Notes: generated from the sequence alone by a model not told the origin. A stretch of 64,000 nt of DNA from Marinobacter sp. F4218 (GCF_019443085.1 NZ_JAHZIL010000004.1:1-64000), one strand, 5' to 3'. Counted from the first letter of the stretch, positions 39,913-48,656 are shown. Numbers and translations are program-made.

Positions 39913-40606
39913 TGCGAACATCCGAGCGGTAGGCCTGGGCCAGGGATTCCGGCGATTCACCGCGCCAATAGCGCCAGCGCAACCGCCACATGAGGAAAAT
40001 CGTACGCCAGGGGCCAAGCTTTTCCCAGCGTCGGCTGTCGGTAATCACCGGTGAGTGAATGCAGTAAGGGCGGGAAACAAGACACAGACGCCTCGAGAAC
40101 TCGACATCTTCCATCAGCGGCTGCGCCCGAAACCCTCCAAGCGCCTCAAACGCGTCCCTCCGCACAAACATGGCCTGATCCCCGGTACAAACGCCGGTAA
40201 GGCGCGACCGTTGGTTCATGAACCAGGCAATCACCCGGAACAGCGCTCGCCGCCCGCTCAGCCGCACATCAAAACGTCCCCAGGCAGAACGGCTCGTCAT
40301 GAAGGTTTCCAATTGCGTGACGGCATCGGCAGGCAGGCGGGTGTCGGCGTGCAGGAACAGCAAGAGATTGCCCCCGGCAGCCGCTGCGCCCGCGTTCATC
40401 TGCGCGCCCCGCCCTCTCTCGGAGACCAGGACCCGATCACACAGGGGACCAGCCAGCACCGCCGTACCGTCCTCGCTACCCGCGTCCACAACAATGACTT
40501 GGTGACCGGCCTCGCGAATGGAGGCCAGGGCTTTCAGAGAACTCTCAATGCCGGGGGCTTCTCTCCACACCGGCACGATCACACTCAGGGAAAAGGGGTC
40601 GGGCAA
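39905..40606 (-). CDS. TIGR04283-type family 2 glycosyltransferase
   Basis: A 233-residue GT2 enzyme. SVIVPVWREAPGIE at the N-terminus, DAGSEDGT, LLLFLHADTRLP (DxD-like) and QAMFVRRDAFEALGGF are the conserved elements of the TIGR04283 family. A TTG start is supported by CCGGAG 6 bases upstream and no better ATG exists. It is paired with the TIGR04282 gene as in many genomes; the sugar and acceptor are unknown. The arsenosugar label is by association only and no arsenic gene is nearby. Confidence 0.87.
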   Translation of the reverse strand: MPDPFSLSVIVPVWREAPGIESSLKALASIREAGHQVIVVDAGSEDGTAVLAGPLCDRVLVSERGRGAQMNAGAAAAGGNLLLFLHADTRLPADAVTQLETFMTSRSAWGRFDVRLSGRRALFRVIAWFMNQRSRLTGVCTGDQAMFVRRDAFEALGGFRAQPLMEDVEFSRRLCLVSRPYCIHSPVITDSRRWEKLGPWRTIFLMWRLRWRYWRGESPESLAQAYRSDVRNA

Positions 40607-40645
40607 AGCTCACTCCGGAAAAACCGTGGAAACGGGACAACACCT

Positions 40646-40674
40646 TGAGCCATCAGCTCCAGATCGCTATCATA
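40646..40674 (+). promoter_or_regulatory. Sigma-70 promoter of the tRNA-Arg gene
   Basis: TTGAGC (40646-40651) and TATCAT (40669-40674) are separated by exactly 17 bases and end 19 bases before the tRNA. The discriminator that follows is GC-rich (ACCGCCC), as in stable-RNA promoters under stringent control. Confidence 0.75.
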
Positions 40675-40693
40675 CCGCCCTTCCTGAGAAATT

Positions 40694-40770
40694 GCCCCCG
40701 TAGCTCATCTGGATAGAGCGTCCCCCTCCTAAGGGGAAGGTAGCAGGTTCGAGTCCTGCCGGGGGTACCA
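40694..40770 (+). tRNA. tRNA-Arg (anticodon CCT)
   Basis: Full cloverleaf of 77 bases: acceptor GCCCCCG with CGGGGGT (a G-U first pair), D arm with AGCTC, anticodon stem TCCCC/GGGGA enclosing loop CTCCTAA, T arm GCAGG-TTCGAGT-CCTGC, and encoded CCA. The anticodon CCT occupies 40728-40730 and decodes AGG. A frequent integration site for mobile elements, and a phage-type gene remnant begins about 105 bases downstream. Confidence 0.97.
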
Positions 40771-40878
40771 ACTACCCTTCCGCATCGATCCCCAACCACC
40801 ATTACCCGATTGATTTTAAAACCTTTTACCGGAAACCGGCGTAACAGCCTCAACAATTACAAGCGTCTCTGCTAGCTT

Positions 40879-41154
40879 ATGGAGGCCCTCTTTAGATGCC
40901 ACAGCCGACTGATGGTCGTTCGGGTAGACCTGGGTTATGGCGAGTTTGACAGCCCCTACGTTAACTATGAGACGGCCCGTTACCACAGGGAACAACTTTG
41001 CCTCGCCTCTAACACCGACTCCATGTTCAATCATCTGTTGGGCGACGCCTGGAAACTGGAATGGCAACCCAAGAAGGGCTTCCATTACCACTTCATCTTC
41101 TTCTTTGGCGGTCATCAGTGCCAGGAGGACATAACCCAAGCGCGGCGAAATTGA
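40879..41154 (+). pseudogene. Truncated inovirus Gp2 / YagK-YfjJ C-terminal domain gene
   Basis: Encodes 91 residues that resemble the middle of the inovirus-type Gp2 / YagK-YfjJ C-terminal replication-associated domain: ALFRCHSRLMVVRVDLGY, then LLGDAWKLEWQPKKGFHYHF and FFFGGHQCQEDITQARR. The family normally continues past this with an IGEYW-like motif, but here a stop comes directly after QARRN, and a TAG at 40873 cuts the frame on the 5' side. I read it as the core of a decayed gene from a filamentous phage or satellite element inserted by the tRNA. No ribosome-binding site is evident. Family assignment is by recalled motif similarity. Confidence 0.7.
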
Positions 41155-41487
41155 CGGCAAATTCTTGTTCAAGATACTTTGCCGTTTGTGGCTGGCCTTC
41201 CAGCGGCAGCCTAAAACTAGCTGTGACATAAACAATCTTCGATCCGCGCTTGGGCCTACTTCCTTTGGAAGTTTCTCCTGTGAATAACATATTAAAGTTC
41301 ATGTTTTTCGTTCACGCTTAGCGTATTGTAAAGTTAGGAATATTGCTTTAAAACTGACCGATAATATCAACAAGAAAATCATGACGTCTGATTTCCTGGA
41401 TGGTCACAAGTTATAGCGTCCGGTATTTAATGCAGTCGCCAGACAGCTAGGGTTCTCGCTAACCATCGTGCTCTGGAAAGGATTCAA
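41155..41487. other. AT-richer gap after the phage-gene remnant
   Basis: 333 bases without a supported gene. A minus-strand frame (41093-41302, 69 codons, starting MNFNMLFTGE) has protein-like composition in its first 45 codons and could be the stump of another element gene, but it has only a weak ribosome-binding site and its 3' part is antisense to the Gp2-like remnant. No integrase and no copy of the tRNA 3' end was found. An AAAGGA ribosome-binding site for the next gene closes the gap. Confidence 0.4.
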
Positions 41488-42207
41488 ATGACTTACCCAC
41501 CCGACCAACTGCAAAACAAGCTTCTTGCCGCGCTGTCTGATGATGCCCGCAAGCGTATTTTCCCGAAACTGAAACTGGCCGAACTGTCCCTCGGGGACGT
41601 GATTTACGAATCCGGCCAATCCATTGAATACGTCTATTTCCCCGTAGACTGCATTATTTCACTGCTCTACGTGATGGTGAACGGTTCTTCCGCCGAAATC
41701 TCGGTGGTCGGCAACGAAGGCATGGCCGGTGTCGCCGTTATCATGGGGGGGGAAAGCACGCCCAACCGGTTTATTGTGCAGAGCCACGGCCACGCCTACC
41801 GGTTGCCCGCCGCTGACCTGAAAAAAGAGTTCAACAACCACTCCGAGATCCGCATTATCACCCTGCGCTTTACACAGGCCTTGATCACCCAGATGTCGCA
41901 GACTGCAGTCTGCAACCGCCATCACTCCATCGACCAGCAGTTGTGTCGCTGGTTGTTGTTGTCACTGGACCGGCTCGGCAACAATCAACTCAATATGACC
42001 CAGGAGCTGATTGCCAATATGCTGGGTGTACGCCGTGAGGGCGTCACCGAAGCGGCAGGCAAGCTGCAGAAACTGGGGGTGATTGAATATCAGCGCGGCC
42101 GGATCACCGTGATCGACCGCCCGAAACTGGAATCCCTCAGTTGCGAATGCTACGCCGTTGTCAGACGGGAGAATGAACGCCTTGAATCCAGAGGTTTAGG
42201 GATTTAA
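41488..42207 (+). CDS. Crp/Fnr-family transcription regulator
   Basis: A 239-residue protein with an N-terminal cyclic-nucleotide-binding-like beta barrel (SLGDVIYESGQSIEYVYFP; ISVVGNEGMAGVAVIMGG) and a C-terminal winged HTH (MTQELIANMLGVRREGVTEAAGKL). It lacks the Fnr N-terminal cysteines and the classic Crp phosphate-binding RSGE-type loop, so it likely belongs to the large ligand-unknown Crp/Fnr group common in stress islands. AAAGGA precedes the ATG. It converges on the GGDEF gene with a 4-base overlap. It could control the surrounding accessory genes, but no operator evidence was seen. Confidence 0.88.
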   Translation: MTYPPDQLQNKLLAALSDDARKRIFPKLKLAELSLGDVIYESGQSIEYVYFPVDCIISLLYVMVNGSSAEISVVGNEGMAGVAVIMGGESTPNRFIVQSHGHAYRLPAADLKKEFNNHSEIRIITLRFTQALITQMSQTAVCNRHHSIDQQLCRWLLLSLDRLGNNQLNMTQELIANMLGVRREGVTEAAGKLQKLGVIEYQRGRITVIDRPKLESLSCECYAVVRRENERLESRGLGI

Positions 42208-43202
42208 GGCTTAAGATCCCGCAACCCTCGCTTTGCTTCCGTCTTGACCCGATACATGGCCGCATCCGCGTGGGGCAATAAAGCCTCCAGAGTTTCGCCG
42301 TCGTTTGGAAACAGGCTGATACCCACGCTAACCGTAAGCGTCGCCCAGTGACCTTGCTGTCGCAGTAGTTCAGCGGCGGTTTCCCGTACTTTATCGACCA
42401 CCGCAAACGCCTGTTCATGTTCTGCAAGGTCGCTTAGTAGCACCACAAATTCGTCACCGCCGTGACGGCATACGTGATCCGTCGCGCGCACACAGCCCAA
42501 CAGCCTCGGGCCCAGCGCCTGTAAAATTTCGTCGCCAACGGCATGGCCCAGTGTATCGTTCACTTCCTTGAAGTTATTGAGATCAATGAACAACATCACC
42601 ATTTTCTTTTCATGTCGTTGGGCCAATGCAGCGGCCTGCTTGAAACGCTCTTCAAACGCATAACGGTTGAGCAGGCCGGTCAGTGAATCGTGCTGCGCCA
42701 AATAAGCCATTCTGGCGGTTGTTTCCGCCGAAAAGCGGGCATCGTGGAATTTGACCAGAGCGCCGGTGATTTCACCTTTTGCATTGCGCAATGGTGATGC
42801 GGCATCTTCAATGGCCAGCTCACGACCGTCCCTCGCTTTCAAAAGGGCACTGTTATGTAGCTCAACGGGTGTGCCGATTTCCAGGACATGTTGCGCCAGG
42901 TTGGCCCTCGTCACGCGAGTGGTTACGTCAATCACCCGGAAGACCTCTTCCAGTGGTCGGCCCAGCGCTTCCTGTCGGCTGAAGCCAGTCAGAGTCTCCG
43001 CCGCCGTGTTCATGTAGGTAATATTCGCGCAGGTATCCGTTGCCATCACCCCATCGCCAACAAAGTCCAGCATGGCGTAAGCCAGCGCAGTCTCATCCCT
43101 GACATCCGTCTTATTCCTTGTGGATTTAGGCTTCAAGCGCTTCCGTTGGCCATTCCTCGTCGGCTTGGGTGAGAGATGAACAGGTCTGAAGGAGTTCAAC
43201 AT
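42204..43202 (-). CDS. PAS-GGDEF diguanylate cyclase
   Basis: A 332-residue soluble cyclase that makes cyclic di-GMP from GTP. A PAS domain spans about residues 40-160 (MATDTCANITYMNTAAETLTG), followed by a GGDEF domain whose active site reads HGGDEFVVLL. An RxxD product-inhibition site (RATD) sits five residues before the signature, so both activity and feedback control look intact. There is no membrane segment, so the signal is cytosolic and unknown. The start ATG has AGGGGGT 7 bases upstream. Confidence 0.9.
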   Translation of the reverse strand: MLNSFRPVHLSPKPTRNGQRKRLKPKSTRNKTDVRDETALAYAMLDFVGDGVMATDTCANITYMNTAAETLTGFSRQEALGRPLEEVFRVIDVTTRVTRANLAQHVLEIGTPVELHNSALLKARDGRELAIEDAASPLRNAKGEITGALVKFHDARFSAETTARMAYLAQHDSLTGLLNRYAFEERFKQAAALAQRHEKKMVMLFIDLNNFKEVNDTLGHAVGDEILQALGPRLLGCVRATDHVCRHGGDEFVVLLSDLAEHEQAFAVVDKVRETAAELLRQQGHWATLTVSVGISLFPNDGETLEALLPHADAAMYRVKTEAKRGLRDLKP

Positions 43203-43214
43203 AATCAAGACCCC

Positions 43215-43766
43215 CTAGTTTTCAAAAGTAACTTTTCGCTTCAATGGATGCTTGCGAGAGCAGATCAGACCTGACAATCCAAGCCCAAAGAGCGCCAGTG
43301 TGCCTGGTTCAGGAACCGGGATACTGAAGGCTCTCATCATAACGAGCATGTCGTCATGGTCATCATCGACTCGATTATTGTCGTCCAGGCCCAGAATCAT
43401 ATGGTCGAGTCGGCCTTGGAAAATGGTGTAGTTATAAAACGGAGCCTGGTTGGCTTCGCTAAGGTTCGACACCGAACCGGCAGGGGCTCCAACGGGTTTC
43501 ACAGACGAAAAGCCAAAGTCGAGTTTGCCAAGGCCCGCCGAATAAAAAGCTCTAAACGCCTCACCAGGTGCGGAAGAGGCGGTGTTGTATGCCTCTGAAT
43601 GGTTTGATGAAAACGCGCCTCTGTCGCGAACAGCGTACCTATTGTCGCCAGAAACGGGCACTAACGCTCCACCCGGGTTGGCTACAATGTCGATAAAGGT
43701 CGCGTGGGCAAGGCCAGAGGCACCAACTGCCGCCGCGATGATTACGATTCGGCTCAGTGTGTTCAT
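43215..43766 (-). CDS. PEP-CTERM sorting-signal protein
   Basis: A 183-residue secreted protein with an N-terminal signal peptide (ends near AHA|TF, about residue 22) and a C-terminal PEP-CTERM tripartite signal: VPEPG at 151, a hydrophobic helix (TLALFGLGLSGL) and a basic tail (SRKHPLKRK). Such proteins are sorted and cleaved by an exosortase at the envelope. The middle has no recognised domain. AAGGA lies before the ATG. No exosortase gene is in the window, so the enzyme must be elsewhere if the signal is used. Confidence 0.85.
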   Translation of the reverse strand: MNTLSRIVIIAAAVGASGLAHATFIDIVANPGGALVPVSGDNRYAVRDRGAFSSNHSEAYNTASSAPGEAFRAFYSAGLGKLDFGFSSVKPVGAPAGSVSNLSEANQAPFYNYTIFQGRLDHMILGLDDNNRVDDDHDDMLVMMRAFSIPVPEPGTLALFGLGLSGLICSRKHPLKRKVTFEN

Positions 43767-43836
43767 AAAAAATCCTTCCCGTGGATTGCCGAAGCCAACA
43801 AAACAGCTTTTAAAGAATTCAACCAAATCCGGTTTC

Positions 43837-44697
43837 CTAGTTTTCAATAATCACCTCAACGCGCCGGTTCTGCTGGCGACCCATGGCGGATTCGTTGCCA
43901 GCCACAGGCCGTTCAAGACCCAGACCGGACACCGAAAGCCTACGGCTCTGTACGCCATGATCCGTCAAGTAACGGCGGACCGAATCAGCTCTCTTCAGCG
44001 ACAGGGTCTGGTTGAATTGTGCGCTGCCGACGTTGTCGGTGTGGCCTTCAATCAAAACGTCCCGGTCCGGATAGGTGTTGAGAAAGTCCACCAGCTTTTC
44101 CAGGTTGCGATTAGACCCGCCCTGCAGGTCTGCGCTGCCGGTGGCAAACAATACGTCGCCCAGCGTCAGCACCAGGCCACGTTCTGTTGCTTCTGCCTCA
44201 AGCTCGTCGATCTGCCTTTGCATCTCTTCGGCGGCTTTTGCGGACACGGCTGCAGCTGCCATCTCAGAGCTGCGGGCAGTATCTGCGTCAGCACGCGCTG
44301 TATCTGCCTCGAGGGTGCGGGCTGCCAGCCTGGCGGCAGCACGTTCTTCACCCATGCGTTTCCGATCGGCTTCCATTTGGCGGGCAGTACCCGTGGCTCT
44401 GGCGATTTCCACCATACGGTCGGCCATATAGACCCGGTGGTCGACCAACGTGGCTTCATCGCTGTCGAGAGGCTGTTCGGCAAGCTCGACGGCAGCTTCC
44501 GCATCACGCAATTCAATGCGGGCGTTACTGGCCATCGCCGGGTTGCGCTGCAGCTCTGTCAGCTTCTGTCGCACATCCAGCGCCGCAGGGGCGGTTTCAG
44601 GCGCCATGGCGCAGGCGTTCAGCAACAGCGAGGAAAGCACAACAATGGCACCGGTTTTGCGGACAAACGGTTTTTTCAACAGCGATACAGTCTTCAT
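43837..44697 (-). CDS. OmpA-family lipoprotein with DUF4398-like N-terminal region
   Basis: A 286-residue outer-membrane lipoprotein: lipobox LNAC at Cys29, a long alanine/glutamate-rich helical region with a DUF4398 part (residues about 40-165), and a C-terminal OmpA peptidoglycan-binding domain (IEGHTDNVGSAQFN; LSLKRADSVRRYL). It probably tethers the outer membrane to the cell wall through a coiled stalk. Its ATG overlaps the stop of the upstream DUF4398 gene as ATGA, so the two are coupled. Confidence 0.9.
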   Translation of the reverse strand: MKTVSLLKKPFVRKTGAIVVLSSLLLNACAMAPETAPAALDVRQKLTELQRNPAMASNARIELRDAEAAVELAEQPLDSDEATLVDHRVYMADRMVEIARATGTARQMEADRKRMGEERAAARLAARTLEADTARADADTARSSEMAAAAVSAKAAEEMQRQIDELEAEATERGLVLTLGDVLFATGSADLQGGSNRNLEKLVDFLNTYPDRDVLIEGHTDNVGSAQFNQTLSLKRADSVRRYLTDHGVQSRRLSVSGLGLERPVAGNESAMGRQQNRRVEVIIEN

Positions 44698-45092
44698 TTT
44701 TGCTCTCCCTGACGACCCATTTCCACATCCAGAGCATCGGCGCCGCGCCCCATTTCACGATTGATTTCCGCCGCTTTGGCGGCCTCTGTTCTTGCCATCG
44801 CCAGCCTGGCAGCCACACTGGCCTGTTTGGCCAACTGGTCCGCCTCAGTCATGGACTCCTCAGTCACGGCCTTCTCTGCCATAACCAACTGTGCACGGGC
44901 TTCTTCCAGCTCGGCACCAGCGTATTGCCGGGCGTCGGTCTGTTCCGCTTTGGCAATGGTATCCCTGGCCACGTTCATCGACTCAGTCGGGGGTATGGGT
45001 GCCGAAGCGCACGCAGTCAGTAATGCCGTCAGAGCAAGAGTGAAAAACAGAGGAATTCGGTGGTTTACAACGCCCGCGATAAAAAACTTCAT
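44694..45092 (-). CDS. DUF4398 lipoprotein
   Basis: A 132-residue lipoprotein with lipobox LTAC at Cys28 and a helical, alanine/glutamate-rich DUF4398 domain (residues about 38-120, for example AGAELEEARAQLVMAEKAV). Function unknown. AGGGAG 7 bases upstream supports this start over an ATG 14 codons earlier. It is co-transcribed with the OmpA-type gene that carries a similar helical domain, which suggests an envelope pair. It is divergent from the PAS gene across 244 bases. Confidence 0.87.
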   Translation of the reverse strand: MKFFIAGVVNHRIPLFFTLALTALLTACASAPIPPTESMNVARDTIAKAEQTDARQYAGAELEEARAQLVMAEKAVTEESMTEADQLAKQASVAARLAMARTEAAKAAEINREMGRGADALDVEMGRQGEQK

Positions 45093-45336
45093 AACCTGAC
45101 TCCCTTCTAATCCGGAGCTGCCAGAACCCATCAAGATTCAGGCACTCACAAACCAAACCGGTTCGCGGACTCTCCTTATTTGATCCAATTTAACAATTGC
45201 CGGTCCGGGGGGTCGGTTCGCTAACACACACAGGTCAACATATTGAACACACGTGATATGGCGGCTGTTGAAGGCGGGCTCCCCGGAGTAGTATGGGAGT
45301 GGCAACAGCAGATATCTGCGACAGAAGGAAGCGATA

Positions 45337-45963
45337 ATGACAAACAATGAAGGACGTTCATGGGCGGAAAACCGAGCCCAACTCCGCCTACACGCTGAAG
45401 ATCTGATTCGTGGCGGCACCGACAAGGTGACTAAAATCGGAGGTGGCGCCCTGGGGGTTGAAGCACTGGCGCTTTTATACCGCCGGGCCAGTGACCCCGA
45501 CTTTGCTGCCGATGCACTAAAGCTGCTGCATGAGCTGCAAACCCACCAGGTGGAACTTGATCTGCTGCTTGAACAACTTCAGACCAGTGAAATCGAGCTT
45601 GCTGAGGAGCTGGCCCATTATCAGGCGCTGTATAGATTCGCGCCAGCGGCGTGCCTGGTGGTATCCCGCGACGGGCGCGTGATTGAAAGCAACGCTGCCG
45701 CGGTCGCTCTGCTGGGGTGCACGCCAGAGCATTCGGAGGAACAGACGCTGACCCAATACCTGGCACCGCCGGGCCGCGGCGATGTGGCCGATCTGTTAGA
45801 GAGGCTTAAGACGCCCGGGGCCGTGGCAACTTGCAAGGCCTGGCTTGCCGGCAACGATAGCTTTGAGCTGTCGATCAACGCGAGCCTCATTTCGAGCGGA
45901 GACCTGATTATGATAGTGATGTCCCACTACCCGGCTCCTCACACTCCTCCCGCCCGTTCCTGA
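45337..45963 (+). CDS. PAS-domain protein coupled to a CheB-CheR fusion
   Basis: A 208-residue cytosolic protein. An N-terminal helical region (about 1-95, with LHELQTHQVELDLLLEQLQTS as a coiled segment split here) is followed by a PAS domain (ALYRFAPAACLVVSRDGRV; SNAAAVALLG) at about 97-200. No output domain. AAGGA precedes the ATG. Its stop shares a base with the start of the CheB-CheR gene (TGATG), so the proteins are made together and probably interact. The LHELQTHQVEL helix pattern is common next to PAS sensors in such fusions. Confidence 0.82.
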   Translation: MTNNEGRSWAENRAQLRLHAEDLIRGGTDKVTKIGGGALGVEALALLYRRASDPDFAADALKLLHELQTHQVELDLLLEQLQTSEIELAEELAHYQALYRFAPAACLVVSRDGRVIESNAAAVALLGCTPEHSEEQTLTQYLAPPGRGDVADLLERLKTPGAVATCKAWLAGNDSFELSINASLISSGDLIMIVMSHYPAPHTPPARS

Positions 45964-48488
45964 TGCGCATTGTCGGAATCGGAGCCTCTGCTGGTGGTCT
46001 GGCGGCACTCGAAGAATTTCTGCGCCATACGCCAACCGATACCGGCCTGGCCTTTATCGTGGTCCAGCATCTGGACCCGACCCAGAAGGCCCTGCTGCCG
46101 GAGTTGTTGCAGCGGGTGACTGCCATGCCCGTGCAAGAAGCCCTGCAAGGCAGAGAAATTCTACCCAATTGTGTCTATGTCATCCCCTCCAACGCGGAAC
46201 TGACCGTTGAGAATGATCGGCTGAAGCTTGATCAGCCCCGGGAACCCCGGGGCATGCGCCTGCCTATCAACGTGTTGTTTTCATCTCTGGCCAGCGCTCG
46301 CAATGAACGGGCAATTGCCGTGGTGCTTTCCGGCATGGGCTCGGATGGCACGCTGGGCCTGCAAGCCATTCGCGCCGTGGGCGGCCTGACGGTTGTGCAG
46401 GAGCCCAGCTCGGCCGAATTCGATGCCATGCCTCGAAACGCCATTGCCACCGGTTGTGCGGATATTATTGCCCCGGCCAGCGAGTTGCCCAGCCGCATAC
46501 TGGCCTACAACACACGTGTCACCGAGCCTGACCAGGCTGGGCCACCGGCAAAATTGGTGGAGCCGATCAAAGCCATCATCGCCATATTGCAGCAACACAC
46601 CAGGCACGACTTTTCCCTGTACAAACCCAGCACTGTCCTGCGCAGAATAGAGCGTCGTATGGCGATTCATGGCGTTGCCAATTTGCCAGACTATGCACGA
46701 TACCTGGAGAACAACGATCAGGAAGTGCAATTGCTTTTCAGGGAAATGCTGATTGGTGTGACTTCTTTTTTCCGAGATGCCGATGCCTGGGATTACCTGT
46801 GCGATTACGCACTTGAACCACTGATCGGGCAACTTGAACCCGGCGAGAACCTGAGGGCGTGGGTGGTAGGCTGTTCAACCGGAGAGGAGGCCTATTCCTT
46901 AGCCATGACCTTCACCGAGACTCTGGAACGACTCCACCCTGGAAAGCAGGCCAACTTTCAGATTTTTGCCTCGGACCTGAGCCTGGAAGCCATCACCGTG
47001 GCCCGGGCGGGTCGGTATCCCTCGATGATTGACGGCCAGGTATCCGAGCAGCGTCTGGCCCGATTCTTCACAAAAGACAACCATCATTACCAGATAAACC
47101 AGACCATTCGCGACAAGATCTTGTTCGCCCAACACGATGTCATTCTGGACCCACCGTTCACGAAGCTCGACCTGCTGGCCTGCCGCAATCTGCTGATCTA
47201 TTTTGACCCTATGCTGCAGCGTCGACTACTGCCCCTGTTCCATTACAGTCTGCGGAACAATGGCCTACTGGTGTTGGGCAGCTCAGAAACCGTCGGCAGG
47301 CTGAACCACCTGTTCAGGCCACTTGAGCGACAGCTAAGGCTCTATGAAAGACTGCCCCACAACTCCATCAACGGCTCCAGTTTTCTGCTGAAATCCTTCC
47401 CCCCCCTTTCCAATCTGTCCAAGGAGCAACCCGTGTCCGCGCCTATCTATCCCATCGGGGACAGCGACAATCTTCAGAATGCCGCAGATCACCTTCTTTT
47501 GCAGCGATATTCACCGGCGGCCGTAGTGCTTAACCAGAATGCGGATATCGTCTACATAAGCGGGCGCACGGGAAAATACCTGGAACCGGCCGCTGGCAAA
47601 ACCAACTGGAATATCCATGCCATGGCCAGGGAAGGTTTGCGCACGCCGCTGTACACGGCATTGAAACAGGCCGCCACTCAGCGAGACCCGGTTGAGTTAA
47701 ACAACCTGGCCGTGGAAACTGGCGCCGGTGTACAGCATGTGGACGTAACCGTGCAGTCACTCAATGAACCACTGGCTCTAAAGGGTATGACCATGGTGGT
47801 GTTCCGGAACCACTCTGTAACTACGCGGCGCAAACGCTCGAAGCGCGACGGCGCGAAAGCCACCGATCAGCCCGATGAAATCTTGCGTTATCAGCAGGCC
47901 ATTGAACAGTTAAGCGAAGAGGCCCGGCTTTCCAGCGAAGAACTTCAGGCCTCGAATGAAGAGCTGCAATCCACCAACGAAGAACTTCAGTCTGCAAACG
48001 AGGAACTTACATCGTCCAAGGAAGAAATGCAGTCAATGAACGAAGAGCTGCAAACCATCAACACGGAATTGCAAACCAAACTGGACGATCTGGCACTGGC
48101 ACAGAGCGACATGCAGAACGTGCTGAACAGTACCGAAATTGCCATCGTGTTTATGGACGAGAATCTTAATGTCCGCCGCTACACCGCCCGCGCAGCCAAC
48201 ATCATCAGCTTGAGAGAAAGCGATGTGGGGCGGCCGCTCAGCGAGCTGACCACAAAACTGGAATATCCCGGGCTGGCGGATGATGCTCAGCAAACTCTCG
48301 ATACCCTGATGGTCAGTGAAAAACAGATAAAAACAAACGAAGACCGCTGGTTCTCCATCCGTATCATGCCCTATCAAAGGCTAGACAATGTGAACGACGG
48401 CCTGGTTATAACCATGGTCGATATAACAGAGGCGAAAGCACTGGAATCCAGCTTGCGAAGTTCTGCGCTGTCGCCTCAATCGAAGTAG
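45963..48488 (+). CDS. CheB-CheR methylesterase/methyltransferase fusion with C-terminal PAS
   Basis: An 841-residue fusion. CheB methylesterase domain at 1-185 with Ser9 (GASAGG), His36 (QHLDP) and Asp128 (GMGSDGT) as triad. CheR methyltransferase domain at about 205-470 with SAM motif GCSTGEEAYSLA (303-314) and TSFFRD. A degenerate PAS follows, then a coiled coil of repeated NEELQS units (about 655-710) and a final PAS domain (about 715-830). The parts look catalytically intact. No CheA, CheW or chemoreceptor is nearby, so substrate and pathway are unknown. A kinase domain, often present in larger homologues, is absent. Confidence 0.92.
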   Translation: MRIVGIGASAGGLAALEEFLRHTPTDTGLAFIVVQHLDPTQKALLPELLQRVTAMPVQEALQGREILPNCVYVIPSNAELTVENDRLKLDQPREPRGMRLPINVLFSSLASARNERAIAVVLSGMGSDGTLGLQAIRAVGGLTVVQEPSSAEFDAMPRNAIATGCADIIAPASELPSRILAYNTRVTEPDQAGPPAKLVEPIKAIIAILQQHTRHDFSLYKPSTVLRRIERRMAIHGVANLPDYARYLENNDQEVQLLFREMLIGVTSFFRDADAWDYLCDYALEPLIGQLEPGENLRAWVVGCSTGEEAYSLAMTFTETLERLHPGKQANFQIFASDLSLEAITVARAGRYPSMIDGQVSEQRLARFFTKDNHHYQINQTIRDKILFAQHDVILDPPFTKLDLLACRNLLIYFDPMLQRRLLPLFHYSLRNNGLLVLGSSETVGRLNHLFRPLERQLRLYERLPHNSINGSSFLLKSFPPLSNLSKEQPVSAPIYPIGDSDNLQNAADHLLLQRYSPAAVVLNQNADIVYISGRTGKYLEPAAGKTNWNIHAMAREGLRTPLYTALKQAATQRDPVELNNLAVETGAGVQHVDVTVQSLNEPLALKGMTMVVFRNHSVTTRRKRSKRDGAKATDQPDEILRYQQAIEQLSEEARLSSEELQASNEELQSTNEELQSANEELTSSKEEMQSMNEELQTINTELQTKLDDLALAQSDMQNVLNSTEIAIVFMDENLNVRRYTARAANIISLRESDVGRPLSELTTKLEYPGLADDAQQTLDTLMVSEKQIKTNEDRWFSIRIMPYQRLDNVNDGLVITMVDITEAKALESSLRSSALSPQSK

Positions 48489-48656
48489 GTTTCTCTGCCC
48501 CAATCTACCGCTTTGGTGGTCTAGCGAACAGACCGGGCGCCCTGCCCGATGTAGATTGGAACCTCATCCTGAATTCGATGTAAGGCAGTAATTCAGACCG
48601 CGCTCGGCAATGGCGCTGACGCGGACTATGCCCAGATGAGGAATACGGAGAAATCA

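Noticed and set aside
40816..41235. Minus-strand open frame of 139 codons after the tRNA
   Set aside because: Its central part is antisense to the Gp2-like remnant, which has real family motifs; no ribosome-binding site.
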